A stretch of 49,694 bases of DNA from Candidatus Pelagibacter sp. (GCA_028097945.1 JAOHFJ010000005.1:1-49694); one strand, 5' to 3'. Shown: positions 1 to 9,636, counted from the first letter of the stretch. Made by a program: numbers and translations. The notes: generated from the letters alone by a model not told the origin.

Positions 1-285
1 AATCAAGTTCCTGGGTCATTATTTCCTGAGATAAATTCTGAATTATCCTGTCCTGCATTAGTAACAGCCTTATCATCACGATTAGATCAAGCTGTTTCTA
101 TAGATAACGGTGTAATGCATATGATGGGTCTCTCTGGTATTCCAATGATAGTTTTGTTTGGTCCTACTAATGCAGAAAAATTTGCTCCAAAAAATAATTT
201 TACTAAAATATTAGACAGCAAAAAATTGCACAATACTTCGGATATAGAGTCAATTTCTGTAGATGAAGTTTATAATTTGATCTAA
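1..285 (+). CDS. Glycosyltransferase family 9 (heptosyltransferase-like), C-terminal fragment
   Basis: The reading frame is open from the first base and stops at 283-285, so only the last 94 residues are in the window. The visible part has the family-9 sugar-binding region: a D-N-G-V-M-H stretch followed by G-I-P and L-F-G-P-T, matching the D-T-G-x-x-H...FGPT signature of ADP-heptose:LPS heptosyltransferases and relatives. Such enzymes add a sugar to lipopolysaccharide core or other glycans at the inner membrane. Its last 4 bases overlap the convergent CinA-like gene. The acceptor and donor cannot be told from this fragment. Confidence 0.75.
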   Translation, partial: NQVPGSLFPEINSELSCPALVTALSSRLDQAVSIDNGVMHMMGLSGIPMIVLFGPTNAEKFAPKNNFTKILDSKKLHNTSDIESISVDEVYNLI

Positions 286-1040
286 ATTTTTAATATTTTA
301 ATCTTTTTAAGTTTAATTAATTTAATTAATTCTTTTTTCAGTTTTTTTAATTTTAAAATTGAATTAGATCTCATAACAATTGCTACACCTATTTTACCAA
401 GTCTAAAAAAAGGGTAGCTGCCTATTTCAATAAATTTCTTATACCTTTCTTGTAGTAAACCTAACTCCTTTGAAATATTGCTTTCCACAGTGTAAAGATT
501 TATTGTAATGCTGTGTACCTTTAATCCTTTAACCAAATATCTTTTACAATTTTCAATCATTGAATTTAAGATTGATGGCACACCAGGTAAAGATAATACA
601 TTTTTAATTATAAACCCCGGTGCAGCACTAGAAGGGTTGTAGATTAATTTTGCCCCTCTTGGCATTTTTGCCATTTTTTTTCTACCTTCATTAAATTTTT
701 TTTGTCCATAATATTTTTCTAGAATTCTATATGCTTCTTTATGATATTCATATTTAACTTTAAAAGCCTTCGAAATTGATTGTGCTGTTATATCATCGTG
801 TGTAGGCCCTATACCGCCTGTTGTAAAAACATAATTAAATTTTTTTGACAGTAATAGAATATTTTCAACTATTATCTTTTCTACATCTGGAATAATTCTG
901 ACCTCTTTTACTGAAATTCCACATTTAATATTTAGCCAATTTGAGATAAAAACTACATTTTTATCTTGAGTCCTTCCAGACAGTATTTCATTACCAATAA
1001 CTAAAATTGCAGCGTTTATTTTTTTTATTTTTTTCTTCAT
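282..1040 (-). CDS. CinA-like molybdopterin-binding domain protein
   Basis: This 252-residue protein has a molybdopterin-binding (MoCF_biosynth) fold: I-G-N-E-I-L-S-G-R near residues 16-24 and T-T-G-G-I-G-P-T-H-D-D near 73-83. These are the two motifs shared by the N-terminal domain of CinA (competence/damage-inducible protein A) and by MoaB/MogA. It lacks the C-terminal nicotinamide-nucleotide deamidase domain of full CinA (about 410 residues), so it is a single-domain version, common in alphaproteobacteria. Its cellular function is not established; ADP-ribose pyrophosphatase activity has been reported for the related COG1058 domain. It runs divergently from sfsA with only 17 bases between the starts. 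Confidence 0.8.
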   Translation of the reverse strand: MKKKIKKINAAILVIGNEILSGRTQDKNVVFISNWLNIKCGISVKEVRIIPDVEKIIVENILLLSKKFNYVFTTGGIGPTHDDITAQSISKAFKVKYEYHKEAYRILEKYYGQKKFNEGRKKMAKMPRGAKLIYNPSSAAPGFIIKNVLSLPGVPSILNSMIENCKRYLVKGLKVHSITINLYTVESNISKELGLLQERYKKFIEIGSYPFFRLGKIGVAIVMRSNSILKLKKLKKELIKLIKLKKIKILKI

Positions 1041-1057
1041 AGAAGTTATAAATATAT

Positions 1058-1753
1058 ATGAAATTTAAAAATAAATTAATATCAGGACTATTCATAAAAA
1101 GATATAAGCGATTTTTTGTAGACGCCAAAATTGATAATAAGATTATTACGGCGCATTGTCCTAATACTGGTTCAATGCAAGGTCTTTTAAAAACAGGAAA
1201 TAAAGTATGGGTTAGTAAATCTGATAACCCTAATCGTAAATTAAAATACACTTTAGAGATAATAGAAGATAAAAAATCAAAAGTTGGAGTCAATACACTC
1301 TCGGCTAATAAAATTGTCTATCAAGCGTTACGAGATAATTTAATTGATGGACTTAATGATGTTAATGAAATTAAACCAGAAACGAAGTTTGGATCAAATA
1401 CAAGATTTGATTTTTTTGTTACCAATAAAAAAATGAAAGCATTCATAGAAGTAAAAAATGTCACTTTATCTAGGAAAAAAGGACATGCTGAATTTCCTGA
1501 TACGATAACATCCAGGGGGCTAAAACATATAAATGAACTTATTAAAGCCAGTAAAAAAAATTATAGAGTCTATATTCTTTTTTTAATTCAAAGAAATGAT
1601 TGTAATTCATTTTCAATTGCTAATGATATTGATCCTGATTATGCAGATGCATTGGGTAAAGCTGTTAAAAACAAATTAAATATCCTCTGCTATGATTGTA
1701 AATTTTCCGTAAAAGGAATAAAACTCAATAATAAAATTAAATTAAAAATATAA
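1058..1753 (+). CDS. sfsA: SfsA family DNA-binding protein / nuclease-like
   Basis: The 231 residues match the usual SfsA length. Recognisable are the N-terminal OB-like part with the C-P-N-T-G-S-M motif (about 29-35) and a C-terminal restriction-endonuclease-like core: R-F-D-F near 117-120, then E-V-K-N-V near 131-135 and the conserved F-P-D-T-I-T-S-R-G stretch near 146-154. E. coli SfsA (sugar fermentation stimulation protein A) was found through effects on maltose genes and binds DNA without strong specificity; its biochemical role is unclear. The stop codon shares one base with the map start (TAATG), so the two genes are probably co-translated. Confidence 0.9.
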   Translation: MKFKNKLISGLFIKRYKRFFVDAKIDNKIITAHCPNTGSMQGLLKTGNKVWVSKSDNPNRKLKYTLEIIEDKKSKVGVNTLSANKIVYQALRDNLIDGLNDVNEIKPETKFGSNTRFDFFVTNKKMKAFIEVKNVTLSRKKGHAEFPDTITSRGLKHINELIKASKKNYRVYILFLIQRNDCNSFSIANDIDPDYADALGKAVKNKLNILCYDCKFSVKGIKLNNKIKLKI

Positions 1754-2508
1754 TGAACAAAGATTATAAAGAAGCTTTTGAAAAAACAAAAATAGCTGGT
1801 TCAATCGCTGCAGGTGCTTTAGATGAGGTAAGCAAGATAATTAAACCAGGTATTACTACATCTGAAATAGATAAAATTTGTTACGAATTTATAAATGATA
1901 ACAAAGCATATTCTGCACCATTATTTTATAGAGGATTTCCAAAGACTTGTTGTACTTCAACTAATCATGTTGTTTGTCATGGAATACCTTCTGATAAGAT
2001 TTTAAAGGAAGGAGATATTGTAAATGTTGACGTTACAGCATTTAAAGATGGTTGGCATGGAGATACAAGTAGAATGTATAAAATAGGTGAAATTTCAATT
2101 AAAGCTGAAAAATTAATTAAAGCAACTTATGACTCTATGATGAAAGCTATCGACATAGTCAAAGAAGGAATTCATTTAGGAGATATTGGATCATCAATAC
2201 AAACACATGTTGAGTCTCAAGGATTTTCAGTGGTTAAGGATTTTTGTGGACATGGAATTGGTCAAACGTTTCATAAAGAACCTAATGTATTACATTACGG
2301 AGAAAAAGGTACTGGAGAAAAGTTGAAAAAAGGAATGATTTTTACTATCGAACCAATGATTAATTTAGGTAACTACGAAACTAAAACATTAAATGATGGA
2401 TGGACAGCTGTTACTAAAGATAAATCTTTATCAGCACAATTTGAACATACAATAGGAGTAACTAGAGATGGTTGTGAAATTTTTACAAAATCAGAAAAAT
2501 ATAATTAA
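1753..2508 (+). CDS. map: Type I methionine aminopeptidase
   Basis: This cytosolic enzyme removes the N-terminal methionine of new proteins when the second residue is small. All five metal ligands of the pita-bread fold are visible: D93 and D104 (in V-D-V-T...H-G-D-T-S-R), H167 (G-H-G-I-G), E200 (I-E-P-M) and E231 (F-E-H-T), together with substrate-contacting H76 (C-H-G-I-P). At 251 residues it is the compact bacterial type I form without an N-terminal extension. The start overlaps the sfsA stop by one base and purB follows after 5 bases. Confidence 0.95.
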   Translation: MNKDYKEAFEKTKIAGSIAAGALDEVSKIIKPGITTSEIDKICYEFINDNKAYSAPLFYRGFPKTCCTSTNHVVCHGIPSDKILKEGDIVNVDVTAFKDGWHGDTSRMYKIGEISIKAEKLIKATYDSMMKAIDIVKEGIHLGDIGSSIQTHVESQGFSVVKDFCGHGIGQTFHKEPNVLHYGEKGTGEKLKKGMIFTIEPMINLGNYETKTLNDGWTAVTKDKSLSAQFEHTIGVTRDGCEIFTKSEKYN

Positions 2509-2513
2509 TTAAT

Positions 2514-3809
2514 ATGATTGAGAGATATACAAGAAAAGAAATTAAAAATATTTGGGATGATTATAATAGATATACTATTTGGCTGGATATTGAGTTAGCT
2601 GCAGCTGAGGCAATGGAAAAGTTAAAAATTATACCAAAAGGAGTAACAAAAAAAGTTAGATCAAGAGCAAAAATTAATCCAAAAAGAATTACACAAATTG
2701 AAAATAAAGTTAAACACGATATAATTGCTTTTCTGACATCCATTAGCGAAAAAGCTGGCAAAGAAGCAAGGTATTTACATAAAGGTATGACATCTTCAGA
2801 TGTTTTAGATACTTGCTTTAACCTTCAATTAAAACAATCTGGTGAAATTTTATTAAAAGATATTGATGAATTGCTTCGATCAATAAAAAAACAAGCTATT
2901 AAACACAAATTCACATTATGTATTGGTAGAAGTCATGGAATTCATGCTGAACCAATTACATTTGGCTTAAAGATGCTTACGTATTATCAAGAATTTGTTA
3001 GAAATAGAAAACGTTTAGAAAGTTCAATAAAAGAAATATCAACTTGTGCAATTTCTGGAGCAGTTGGAACATTTGCTAATATTGATCCCAAAATAGAAAG
3101 TTATGTTGCAAAAAAATTAAAATTAAATATTGAACCTATTTCAACTCAAATAATTCCAAGAGATCGCCATGCTCAATTTTTTTCAACGTTAGCAATTATT
3201 GCAAGTTCAATAGAGAGATTTGCAACCGAAATTAGACATCTTCAAAGAACAGAAGTTTTAGAAGTTGAGGAATTTTTTGGAAAAAAACAAAAAGGCTCTT
3301 CGGCGATGCCGCACAAGAAAAATCCAATATTAAGTGAAAATTTAACAGGATTAGCTCGATTGGTGAGATCGTACGTTAATCCTGCATTGGAAAATATTGT
3401 ATTGTGGCATGAGAGAGACATTTCACATTCCGCTGTTGAAAGAAATATTGGACCAGATGCAACAATAGGTTTAGACTTTGCATTACACAGATTAAGTAAT
3501 GTAGTTAAAAATTTAAATGTTTATCCAAAAAAAATGAAAGAAAATTTAGATATAACAAACGGTATATTTTTTTCTCAAAGAGTGCTTTTAGAATTAACCA
3601 ATGTCGGATTCACTCGAGAGGAGTCGTATAAAATAGTTCAAAAAAATGCTTTACAAGCATGGAAGGAAAATTCCTCTTTTTACAATAAAATTGTGTCTGA
3701 TAAAAAAATTATAAACAAAATACCTGTTAATAAAATAAAAAAGTTATTTGATTTTAGTTACCATACCAAAAAAATTAATATAATTTTTAAGAGAAGTCTA
3801 AAAAATTAA
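2514..3809 (+). CDS. purB: Adenylosuccinate lyase
   Basis: This enzyme of the fumarase/aspartase superfamily catalyses two steps of purine synthesis: SAICAR to AICAR plus fumarate, and adenylosuccinate to AMP plus fumarate. At 431 residues it has normal length. The superfamily signature S-S-A-M-P-H-K-K-N-P lies at 262-271 and carries the mobile catalytic serine loop; T-S-S-D-V-L-D lies near residue 92, and G-R-S-H-G-I-H-A-E (about 140-148) holds the catalytic histidine. It starts 5 bases after map and ends 4 bases before purC, so it belongs to the same transcription unit as the purine genes downstream. Confidence 0.95.
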   Translation: MIERYTRKEIKNIWDDYNRYTIWLDIELAAAEAMEKLKIIPKGVTKKVRSRAKINPKRITQIENKVKHDIIAFLTSISEKAGKEARYLHKGMTSSDVLDTCFNLQLKQSGEILLKDIDELLRSIKKQAIKHKFTLCIGRSHGIHAEPITFGLKMLTYYQEFVRNRKRLESSIKEISTCAISGAVGTFANIDPKIESYVAKKLKLNIEPISTQIIPRDRHAQFFSTLAIIASSIERFATEIRHLQRTEVLEVEEFFGKKQKGSSAMPHKKNPILSENLTGLARLVRSYVNPALENIVLWHERDISHSAVERNIGPDATIGLDFALHRLSNVVKNLNVYPKKMKENLDITNGIFFSQRVLLELTNVGFTREESYKIVQKNALQAWKENSSFYNKIVSDKKIINKIPVNKIKKLFDFSYHTKKINIIFKRSLKN

Positions 3810-3813
3810 TCAA

Positions 3814-4605
3814 ATGAATAAAGGTAAAAAACTATATGAGGGTAAAGCTAAAATTCTTTATGAAACAAAAGATAAAGATTTAGTTATACAGCATTTTAAA
3901 GATGACGCTACAGCTTTTAATAATTTGAAAAAAGCAAGTGTAGATGGAAAAGGTGTACTTAATAATAGAATATCGGAGTACATTTTAACAAATTTATCAC
4001 AGTGCGGAATTAAAACTCACTTTATCAAAAGATTAAATATGAGAGAACAGCTGATAAAAAAAGCTGAAATTTTTCCAATTGAATTTATTGTAAGAAATAT
4101 AGCAACAGGATCTTTAACAAAAAGGCTTGGAATACCAGAGGGAACTGTATTGGAAAAACCATTATTAGAATATTGTTTTAAAAAAGATGAACTAAATGAT
4201 CCCATAATTTCAAAAGAACACATTTTTTCATTTGGATGGGCAACAGAAAATGACATTCGGTTAATTGACAAAATGACTTTAAGAATAAATGATCTATTAC
4301 TTGGTATATTTAGAGGTATTGGGATTAAGCTCGTGGACTTCAAAATCGAATATGGAAAAACTTGGAATAAAGATAGTGAGAAAAAAGAAATTGTTTTAGC
4401 CGATGAGATCAGTCCAGACACATGCCGCCTGTGGGACTCTAAAACAGAAAAAAAATTAGACAAAGATAGATTTAGAAAAGATTTAGGAAATATTATTCAG
4501 GGATATCAAGAGGTAGCAAGAAGATTAGGTATTATGCCTGAGGAAACAAATATTAGCGAAGTAAATTTTGGCAAGACAATTCCAATCAAATTTAAAAAGA
4601 AATAA
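3814..4605 (+). CDS. purC: Phosphoribosylaminoimidazole-succinocarboxamide synthase (SAICAR synthetase)
   Basis: The enzyme condenses CAIR with aspartate using ATP to give SAICAR, the substrate of PurB just upstream. The 263 residues start with the family hallmark L-Y-E-G-K-A-K (7-13). R-N-I-A-T-G-S-L near 94-101 and L-V-D-F-K-I-E-Y-G near 173-181 fit the SAICAR synthetase signatures, and D-E-I-S-P-D-T-C-R-L-W (about 199-209) is the conserved aspartate/CAIR-site segment. The gene sits 4 bases after purB; its stop is followed after one base by the TTG start of purS. Confidence 0.95.
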   Translation: MNKGKKLYEGKAKILYETKDKDLVIQHFKDDATAFNNLKKASVDGKGVLNNRISEYILTNLSQCGIKTHFIKRLNMREQLIKKAEIFPIEFIVRNIATGSLTKRLGIPEGTVLEKPLLEYCFKKDELNDPIISKEHIFSFGWATENDIRLIDKMTLRINDLLLGIFRGIGIKLVDFKIEYGKTWNKDSEKKEIVLADEISPDTCRLWDSKTEKKLDKDRFRKDLGNIIQGYQEVARRLGIMPEETNISEVNFGKTIPIKFKKK

Positions 4606-4606
4606 A

Positions 4607-4846
4607 TTGAAATTCTCCGTTACAGTAACTCTAAAAAAAGATGTTTTAGATCCGCAAGGAAAAGTTGTTCAAAATACTTTAATTAATATGGGGATGAATA
4701 ATCTAAGAAACATTAGGCAAGGAAAGCATTTTGAAATTGAAGTAGATGAAAGTGATCATGCAGTAGCAGAAAAAAAAGTTGATGAGATGTGCAGAAAGCT
4801 TCTGGTTAATCTTATTATTGAAGACTATAAAATAAATAAAATCTAA
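4607..4846 (+). CDS. purS: Phosphoribosylformylglycinamidine synthase subunit PurS
   Basis: This small subunit (79 residues) bridges PurQ and PurL in the three-part FGAM synthase and helps pass ammonia between them. I place the start at TTG 4607, giving M-K-F-S-V-T-V-T-L-K-K-D, the normal beginning of PurS, whose family length is about 80. A longer reading from TTG 4568 would add 13 residues lying inside the end of purC with no family similarity. The chosen start is one base after the purC stop. The stop overlaps the ATG of purQ (TAATG). The TTG start may be missed or misplaced by automatic callers. Confidence 0.9.
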   Translation: MKFSVTVTLKKDVLDPQGKVVQNTLINMGMNNLRNIRQGKHFEIEVDESDHAVAEKKVDEMCRKLLVNLIIEDYKINKI

Positions 4847-5523
4847 TGAAATCATCTGTAATAGTTTTTCCAGGTTCAAATTGTGATAGGGATATAGGTG
4901 TCGCTTTAGAAAAAATGCAATTTAAAAACCAAATGGTTTGGCATAAAGAAACTAAATTGCCAAAATCTGATTTAATTGTCGTGCCGGGAGGTTTTTCTTA
5001 CGGAGATTATTTAAGATCTGGCGCTATTGCAGGAAAATCATTAATTATAGAGGAAGTTGTTAAAGCAGCGCACTCAGGATGCTTGATATTAGGCATTTGT
5101 AATGGATTTCAAATTTTAACTGAAACAGGTCTATTAAAAGGAACCTTGTTAAGAAATAAAAATCTGAAATTTATTAATAAAGATATTCATATTAAGGTGA
5201 TGAACAAAAAAACGAAATTTACAAATAGATATAAGAAAGATCAAATCCTTAAGATTAATATTGCTCATAATGAAGGAAACTATTTTACAGACTCTCTACA
5301 TTTAGAAGAATTAAAAAAAAACAATCTAATTGCATTTAAGTATTGTGATAATAAAGGTGATGTAAGTGAAAATTCTAATCCAAATGGCTCTTTAGAAAAT
5401 ATTGCTGGTATTTTTAATAATAAAAAAAATATTTTAGGAATGATGCCACATCCAGAACGAATGGTAGATGAAATAATTTCAAATACAGATGGAGAAAATT
5501 TATTCTCAAGTTTGCTAAATTAG
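4846..5523 (+). CDS. purQ: Phosphoribosylformylglycinamidine synthase subunit PurQ (glutaminase)
   Basis: This class I glutamine amidotransferase subunit (225 residues) releases ammonia from glutamine for FGAM synthase. The nucleophile elbow is G-I-C-N-G-F-Q (about 83-89), with the catalytic cysteine in third position; the partner H-P-E triad residues are in M-M-P-H-P-E-R near 201-207. The N-terminal [10 protein letters not shown] and P-G-G-F-S-Y-G-D-Y segments are typical of PurQ. It overlaps purS by one base and is one base from purL, consistent with a stoichiometric complex made from one message. Confidence 0.95.
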   Translation: MKSSVIVFPGSNCDRDIGVALEKMQFKNQMVWHKETKLPKSDLIVVPGGFSYGDYLRSGAIAGKSLIIEEVVKAAHSGCLILGICNGFQILTETGLLKGTLLRNKNLKFINKDIHIKVMNKKTKFTNRYKKDQILKINIAHNEGNYFTDSLHLEELKKNNLIAFKYCDNKGDVSENSNPNGSLENIAGIFNNKKNILGMMPHPERMVDEIISNTDGENLFSSLLN

Positions 5524-5524
5524 A

Positions 5525-7705
5525 ATGAAAATTTCAAATCAGATAGTAGAAAAACATGGGTTAAAACTTGATGAATTTGAAAAAATAAAAGAATTACTTA
5601 AGAGAGAGCCTAATTTATTAGAGCTTGGAATTTTTTCAGCAATGTGGAATGAACATTGTTCCTATAAATCTTCTCGTATACATTTAAAAAAATTATACAC
5701 TAAAGGAAAACAAGTTATTCAAGGCCCAGGTGAAAACGCAGGGGTAATTGATATTGGTGACGATGATGCAATCATTTTTAAAATTGAAAGCCATAATCAT
5801 CCATCTTACATTGAACCTTATCAAGGAGCTGCGACTGGTGTTGGTGGAATCTTAAGAGATGTTTTCACTATGGGCGCCAGACCTATAGCTTTACTTAATT
5901 CAATTCATTTTGGTGTGCCTGAACACTCGAAAACTAAAAGCTTACTTAATGGTGTAGTCTCAGGTATTGGTGGTTACGGAAATTGTATAGGCATACCAAC
6001 AGTTGCCGGTGAAACTAAATTTAACGAAACTTATAATGAAAATATTCTAGTTAATGCAATGGCTGTTGGTCATGCAAAAAAAGATAAAATTTTTTACTCT
6101 AGAGCAAAAGGTTTAAATAAGTCTGTAGTATACGTAGGATCTAAAACTGGTCGAGATGGAATCCATGGCGCTTCAATGGCCTCAGCAGAATTTGATGACA
6201 ATTCTGATGAAAAAAAACCTACTGTACAAGTTGGAGATCCTTTTACAGAAAAACTTTTAATGGAAGCCTGTTTAGAACTAATGAAGGATAACTCAATTAT
6301 TTCGATTCAAGACATGGGCGCTGCAGGATTAACATCTTCAAGTGTTGAAATGGCATCTAAAGGAGATTTAGGCATAGAAATAGATTTGGAAAAGATTCCT
6401 TGTCGTGAAGAAAATATGACACCGTATGAAATGATGTTGTCCGAAAGCCAAGAGAGAATGCTAATTATTCTTGAAGATGGTAAAGAGTCTTCAGCAAGAA
6501 AAATTTTTGATAAATGGGATCTTGATTTTGTTGTAATTGGGAAAACCACTAATACTAATAATCTAACTTTAAAATTTAATAAAAAAATTGAGGGAGAGAT
6601 CCCAATTGAAGCACTGGCTTCTAAGGCACCTCTATATGATCGAAAATGGATTAAAAAAAAGACAAAAAAGAGTGAAATTAATTTAAAAGATCTTAAAAAA
6701 ATTAAAATTGAAGAAGCTTTATTAAAAATTCTATCAAGCCCAAATCATTCAAATAAAAGTTGGATTACGAGTCAATATGATCAAAGTGTAATGTGTGACA
6801 CAGTTCAAAAATCTGGATCAGATGCTGCAATCATTAGAATTCATAATAAGGATAAAGCTATTGCAGTTTCTGTAGACTCATCAGCAAATTACTGCAAATC
6901 CCATCCTGTTACAGGAGGAAAACAAATAGTTTGTGAAAACTGGAGAAATTTAATAACTGTTGGAGCTAGTCCTTTGGCAATAACTAACTGTTTAAACTTT
7001 GGTAATCCAGAGAATGAAGAAGTAATGGGAGAATTCGCCGAATGTTTAGAAGGTATAAATGAAGCATGTAAATTTTTAAATTATCCAATCGTTTCAGGTA
7101 ATGTTTCTTTTTATAATGGAACAAACAAAAAAAATATTAATCCAACACCTGTGATTGGTGGAGTTGGTTTGATTAATAAACTTTTACAACCACTTAATCA
7201 TAATTTCAAAAAAGATAATAGTGTTTTACTTCTAATAGGTAAAACATTTGGTCATCTTGAGCAAAGTTGTTTTTTAAAAGAAAATTATTCAATATCAGAT
7301 GGAATGCCACCTGAGATCAATCTTTTAAATGAAAAAAATAATGGTGAATGTTTACTTGAATTAATTAAAAAAAATTTAATTTTATCATCGCATGATGTAT
7401 CTAGTGGAGGATTGATTTTAGCTCTTGCGGAAATGACGTTAAATTCAGATTACGGAGCAAAAATACAAAAACCTAAAAAATTAAATAATTTGTTCAAATA
7501 TTTTTTTGGAGAAGATCAAGCAAGGTATATAGTTGAAATTGAGGCTTCAAATTTATCAAAAGCTGAAAAAATTTTAAAAAATAACAATATATACTATGAA
7601 AATATAGGTTTTACACAAAATAAATATTTTGAAATTGAGGGTGAGTTAAAAATTAGCACTAAAGATTTATTTAAAGTTAATAATGAATGGTATAATAATT
7701 ATTAA
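5525..7705 (+). CDS. purL: Phosphoribosylformylglycinamidine synthase subunit PurL (small type)
   Basis: This is the ATP-dependent synthetase subunit that converts FGAR and ammonia to FGAM. At 726 residues it is the small PurL form that needs separate PurS and PurQ, both encoded immediately upstream, rather than the roughly 1300-residue fused enzyme of enterobacteria. Seen are W-N-E-H-C-S-Y-K-S near the N-terminus, the K-I-E-S-H-N-H-P-S stretch, [11 protein letters not shown] glycine loop, and a second AIRS-type half with S-V-D-S-S-A-N-Y and the S-H-D-V-S-S-G-G-L segment. The stop overlaps the ATG of bolA. Confidence 0.96.
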   Translation: MKISNQIVEKHGLKLDEFEKIKELLKREPNLLELGIFSAMWNEHCSYKSSRIHLKKLYTKGKQVIQGPGENAGVIDIGDDDAIIFKIESHNHPSYIEPYQGAATGVGGILRDVFTMGARPIALLNSIHFGVPEHSKTKSLLNGVVSGIGGYGNCIGIPTVAGETKFNETYNENILVNAMAVGHAKKDKIFYSRAKGLNKSVVYVGSKTGRDGIHGASMASAEFDDNSDEKKPTVQVGDPFTEKLLMEACLELMKDNSIISIQDMGAAGLTSSSVEMASKGDLGIEIDLEKIPCREENMTPYEMMLSESQERMLIILEDGKESSARKIFDKWDLDFVVIGKTTNTNNLTLKFNKKIEGEIPIEALASKAPLYDRKWIKKKTKKSEINLKDLKKIKIEEALLKILSSPNHSNKSWITSQYDQSVMCDTVQKSGSDAAIIRIHNKDKAIAVSVDSSANYCKSHPVTGGKQIVCENWRNLITVGASPLAITNCLNFGNPENEEVMGEFAECLEGINEACKFLNYPIVSGNVSFYNGTNKKNINPTPVIGGVGLINKLLQPLNHNFKKDNSVLLLIGKTFGHLEQSCFLKENYSISDGMPPEINLLNEKNNGECLLELIKKNLILSSHDVSSGGLILALAEMTLNSDYGAKIQKPKKLNNLFKYFFGEDQARYIVEIEASNLSKAEKILKNNNIYYENIGFTQNKYFEIEGELKISTKDLFKVNNEWYNNY

Positions 7706-7935
7706 TGCCTTTACCTTTAGAGGAAATAAAAAAACTTATAAAAGACTCAATACCGGACGCTACGGTTGAAATTAAAGATTTAATGGGAGATAACAATCAC
7801 TACTCAGCTAAAATAATCTCATCTCAATTTAATAATTTAAGTAAGATTGAACAGCATAAACTTGTTTATAAATCATTAAAAGGTAAAATGGGCAATGAAT
7901 TACATGCATTAACAATAACTACCGAAGGAAAATAA
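7705..7935 (+). CDS. BolA/IbaG family protein
   Basis: A 76-residue BolA-fold protein, of the length typical of the short BolA2/IbaG-like subgroup. The central H-Y-S-A-K-I-I-S segment and the C-terminal L-V-Y-K-S-L...E-L-H-A-L-T-I motif are family features; the invariant C-terminal histidine (in E-L-H-A-L) is the one that can help bind a [2Fe-2S] cluster shared with a CGFS glutaredoxin. Such a glutaredoxin is encoded next, overlapping by one base, so a BolA-Grx4 heterodimer acting in iron-sulfur sensing or trafficking is likely. The start overlaps the purL stop (TAATG). Confidence 0.9.
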   Translation: MPLPLEEIKKLIKDSIPDATVEIKDLMGDNNHYSAKIISSQFNNLSKIEQHKLVYKSLKGKMGNELHALTITTEGK

Positions 7936-8252
7936 TGGAAATAAAAAAAAAAATAGAGAATTTAATTAATGATAATGATGTTTGTTTATTTATGAAAGGG
8001 ACACCCGAAGAACCTCAATGTGGATTTTCAATGGCAGTCTCAAACGTACTTAAGCACTTAAATGTAAATTTTAAAGGTATTAACGTACTTGAAGATGAAA
8101 ATTTGAGGCAAGGGATAAAAGATTTCAGTGACTGGCCAACTATACCACAGCTTTATGTTAAGAGAGAATTTCTAGGTGGCTGTGACATCGTCAAAGAATT
8201 ATTTGAAAAAGGTGAGTTAAAAAAACTCTTTGAAGAAAAAAAAATAATTTGA
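7935..8252 (+). CDS. grxD: Monothiol glutaredoxin, Grx4 type
   Basis: A CGFS-type monothiol glutaredoxin of 105 residues. The active-site C-G-F-S begins at C29, preceded by the conserved K-G-T-P-E-E-P-Q; W-P-T-I-P-Q-L-Y and G-G-C-D-I (glutathione-binding cis-proline and G-G-x-D sites) follow. Family members bind a [2Fe-2S] cluster with two glutathiones and deliver it to apo-proteins, often as a pair with BolA, whose gene precedes and overlaps it by one base. It ends directly against the convergent rpsD stop with no spacer. Confidence 0.95.
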   Translation: MEIKKKIENLINDNDVCLFMKGTPEEPQCGFSMAVSNVLKHLNVNFKGINVLEDENLRQGIKDFSDWPTIPQLYVKREFLGGCDIVKELFEKGELKKLFEEKKII

Positions 8253-8870
8253 TTATCTAGAATAATATTCAATTACTAAATTAGGTTCCATTATTACAGG
8301 AAATGGAACTTCTGAAAATTTTGGTACTCTTACAAGTTTTGCAGTTTTATTTTTGTTGTCTAATTGAATATACTCTGGAACATCTCTCTCTTTACTTTGT
8401 AATGACCCATCTATTACTGTTAGCTTCTTCGATTTTTCTCTAACTTCAATTAGATCTGAGCTCTTTACTACATAGCTGGATATATTAACTCTTTTTTTAT
8501 TAACTTTAATATGACCATGATTTATGATTTGCCTTGCTGAAAAAACTGTTGGTGCAAATTTAGCTCTGTAAATTACTGTATCAAGTCTACTTTCAAGAAG
8601 AGCGATTAAGTTCTCTGTAGTGTCCCCTCTTTTGGAAAGAGCTTTTCTATAAATATTTCTAAATTGTCTTTCGTTTATATTGCCGTAATATGCCTTTAAT
8701 TTTTGTTTGGCTTGTAATTGAATTCCGTAATCAGTTGGTTTACCTTTTTTGTTTTGCCCATGTTGACCTGGAGGATAAGCCCTAGAATTAAATGGGCTCT
8801 TGGGTCTGCCCCAAATATTAGCTTTAAGCCTTCGGTCAACCTTGTGTTTAGATTTAAGTCTTTTTGTCAT
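8253..8870 (-). CDS. rpsD: 30S ribosomal protein S4
   Basis: Primary 16S rRNA-binding protein S4, 205 residues. The N-terminal part has [15 protein letters not shown] (zinc-less C- form), then the central helical domain and an S4 RNA-binding domain ([10 protein letters not shown], then [15 protein letters not shown]). It stands alone, not in the alpha operon with rpsK/rpsM/rpoA. A good sigma-70-like promoter lies so close (8885-8912) that the leader would be only about 8 bases, leaving no room for the S4-binding pseudoknot known from the enterobacterial alpha operon. Confidence 0.97.
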   Translation of the reverse strand: MTKRLKSKHKVDRRLKANIWGRPKSPFNSRAYPPGQHGQNKKGKPTDYGIQLQAKQKLKAYYGNINERQFRNIYRKALSKRGDTTENLIALLESRLDTVIYRAKFAPTVFSARQIINHGHIKVNKKRVNISSYVVKSSDLIEVREKSKKLTVIDGSLQSKERDVPEYIQLDNKNKTAKLVRVPKFSEVPFPVIMEPNLVIEYYSR

Positions 8871-8884
8871 ATTTTGTAAGTGTT

Positions 8885-8912
8885 TTTATAAGCTTTGTTG
8901 ATGATTTGTCAA
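8885..8912 (-). promoter_or_regulatory. Putative sigma-70-type promoter of rpsD
   Basis: On the minus strand a perfect -35 TTGACA (8907-8912) is followed after 16 bases by TATAAA (8885-8890), five of six matches to the -10 consensus. Transcription would begin near 8878, about 8 bases before the rpsD ATG, and no Shine-Dalgarno sequence is visible there. In AT-rich DNA the -10 alone would mean little; the exact -35 makes this the best promoter I see in the window. Confidence 0.55.
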
Positions 8913-8925
8913 TTGAGCTTTAACG

Positions 8926-9636
8926 TTATTTTTTGCTTAATGTGCTTATAATACTAGCTAAAATCCTTAATTCTTTATCGTTTGGTTCTAATCTATAAAT
9001 AAGATTATTTATATTTATTATCATCGAATGCTTTTTTTCTTCTGGAAGGAAAAAATCTTTTTTTTCTAAAAGATTTTTTAGATGACTGACTAAAGATGAA
9101 ATTTTTGATTTGGATGATGTTTTTAAATTGCAACTTTTTTTGTTAGTATTGCTCTTATTTAATGTCTTAAAAATTTCATAACAGATAAGTGTTAAAGAGT
9201 GAGACAGATTTAATGATTTAAATTTAGGTGATGTTGGAATCTGTAAAATATAATTTGAAAATGATAAATCTTTATTGGATAACCCTGATGCTTCTGGACC
9301 AAACATCAAACCAACATTGAGATTTTTTCTTTTAATAATACTATGAAAATCATTCAGTGAAATATGTTTCTTGTTAATGTCTCTGCGTCTTGCGCTTAAG
9401 GATATTACTAGATTAAATGGGTTTAATGCATTTTCAATTTTATCAAAAACTTTTGCCTTATTTATAATGTCATATGCACCTACTGAAGTTGCTTTAGCCT
9501 TATGATTTGGAAAACTTATTTTTGGATCAACAATATAAAGTTTTGAAAAACCAAAATTTTTCATTGATCTAGCACAAGCACCAATATTTTCTCCTAGTTG
9601 TGGTTTAACAAGAATAAATCCAAACTTATTTTTCAT
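8926..9636 (-). CDS. trmJ: TrmH-family RNA 2'-O-methyltransferase (TrmJ type)
   Basis: A 236-residue SPOUT methyltransferase. The N-terminus F-I-L-V-K-P-Q-L-G-E-N-I-G-A-C-A-R-S-M-K-N-F-G, split here as V-K-P...N-I-G-A-C-A-R, is the TrmJ/TrmL start. The knot motifs G-P-E-A-S-G-L-S (near 117-124) and L-N-L-S-H-S-L (near 141-147) form the AdoMet site. The C-terminal helical extension fits TrmJ, which methylates the ribose at position 32 of several tRNAs, better than the short TrmL. It overlaps cimA upstream by 11 bases and is the last gene of the nadE-cysS-cimA-trmJ run. Confidence 0.85.
   Translation of the reverse strand: MKNKFGFILVKPQLGENIGACARSMKNFGFSKLYIVDPKISFPNHKAKATSVGAYDIINKAKVFDKIENALNPFNLVISLSARRRDINKKHISLNDFHSIIKRKNLNVGLMFGPEASGLSNKDLSFSNYILQIPTSPKFKSLNLSHSLTLICYEIFKTLNKSNTNKKSCNLKTSSKSKISSLVSHLKNLLEKKDFFLPEEKKHSMIININNLIYRLEPNDKELRILASIISTLSKK

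Noticed and set aside
4568..4846. PurS starting at TTG 4568
   Set aside because: Would add 13 residues encoded inside the end of purC; the TTG at 4607 gives the normal PurS start and length.
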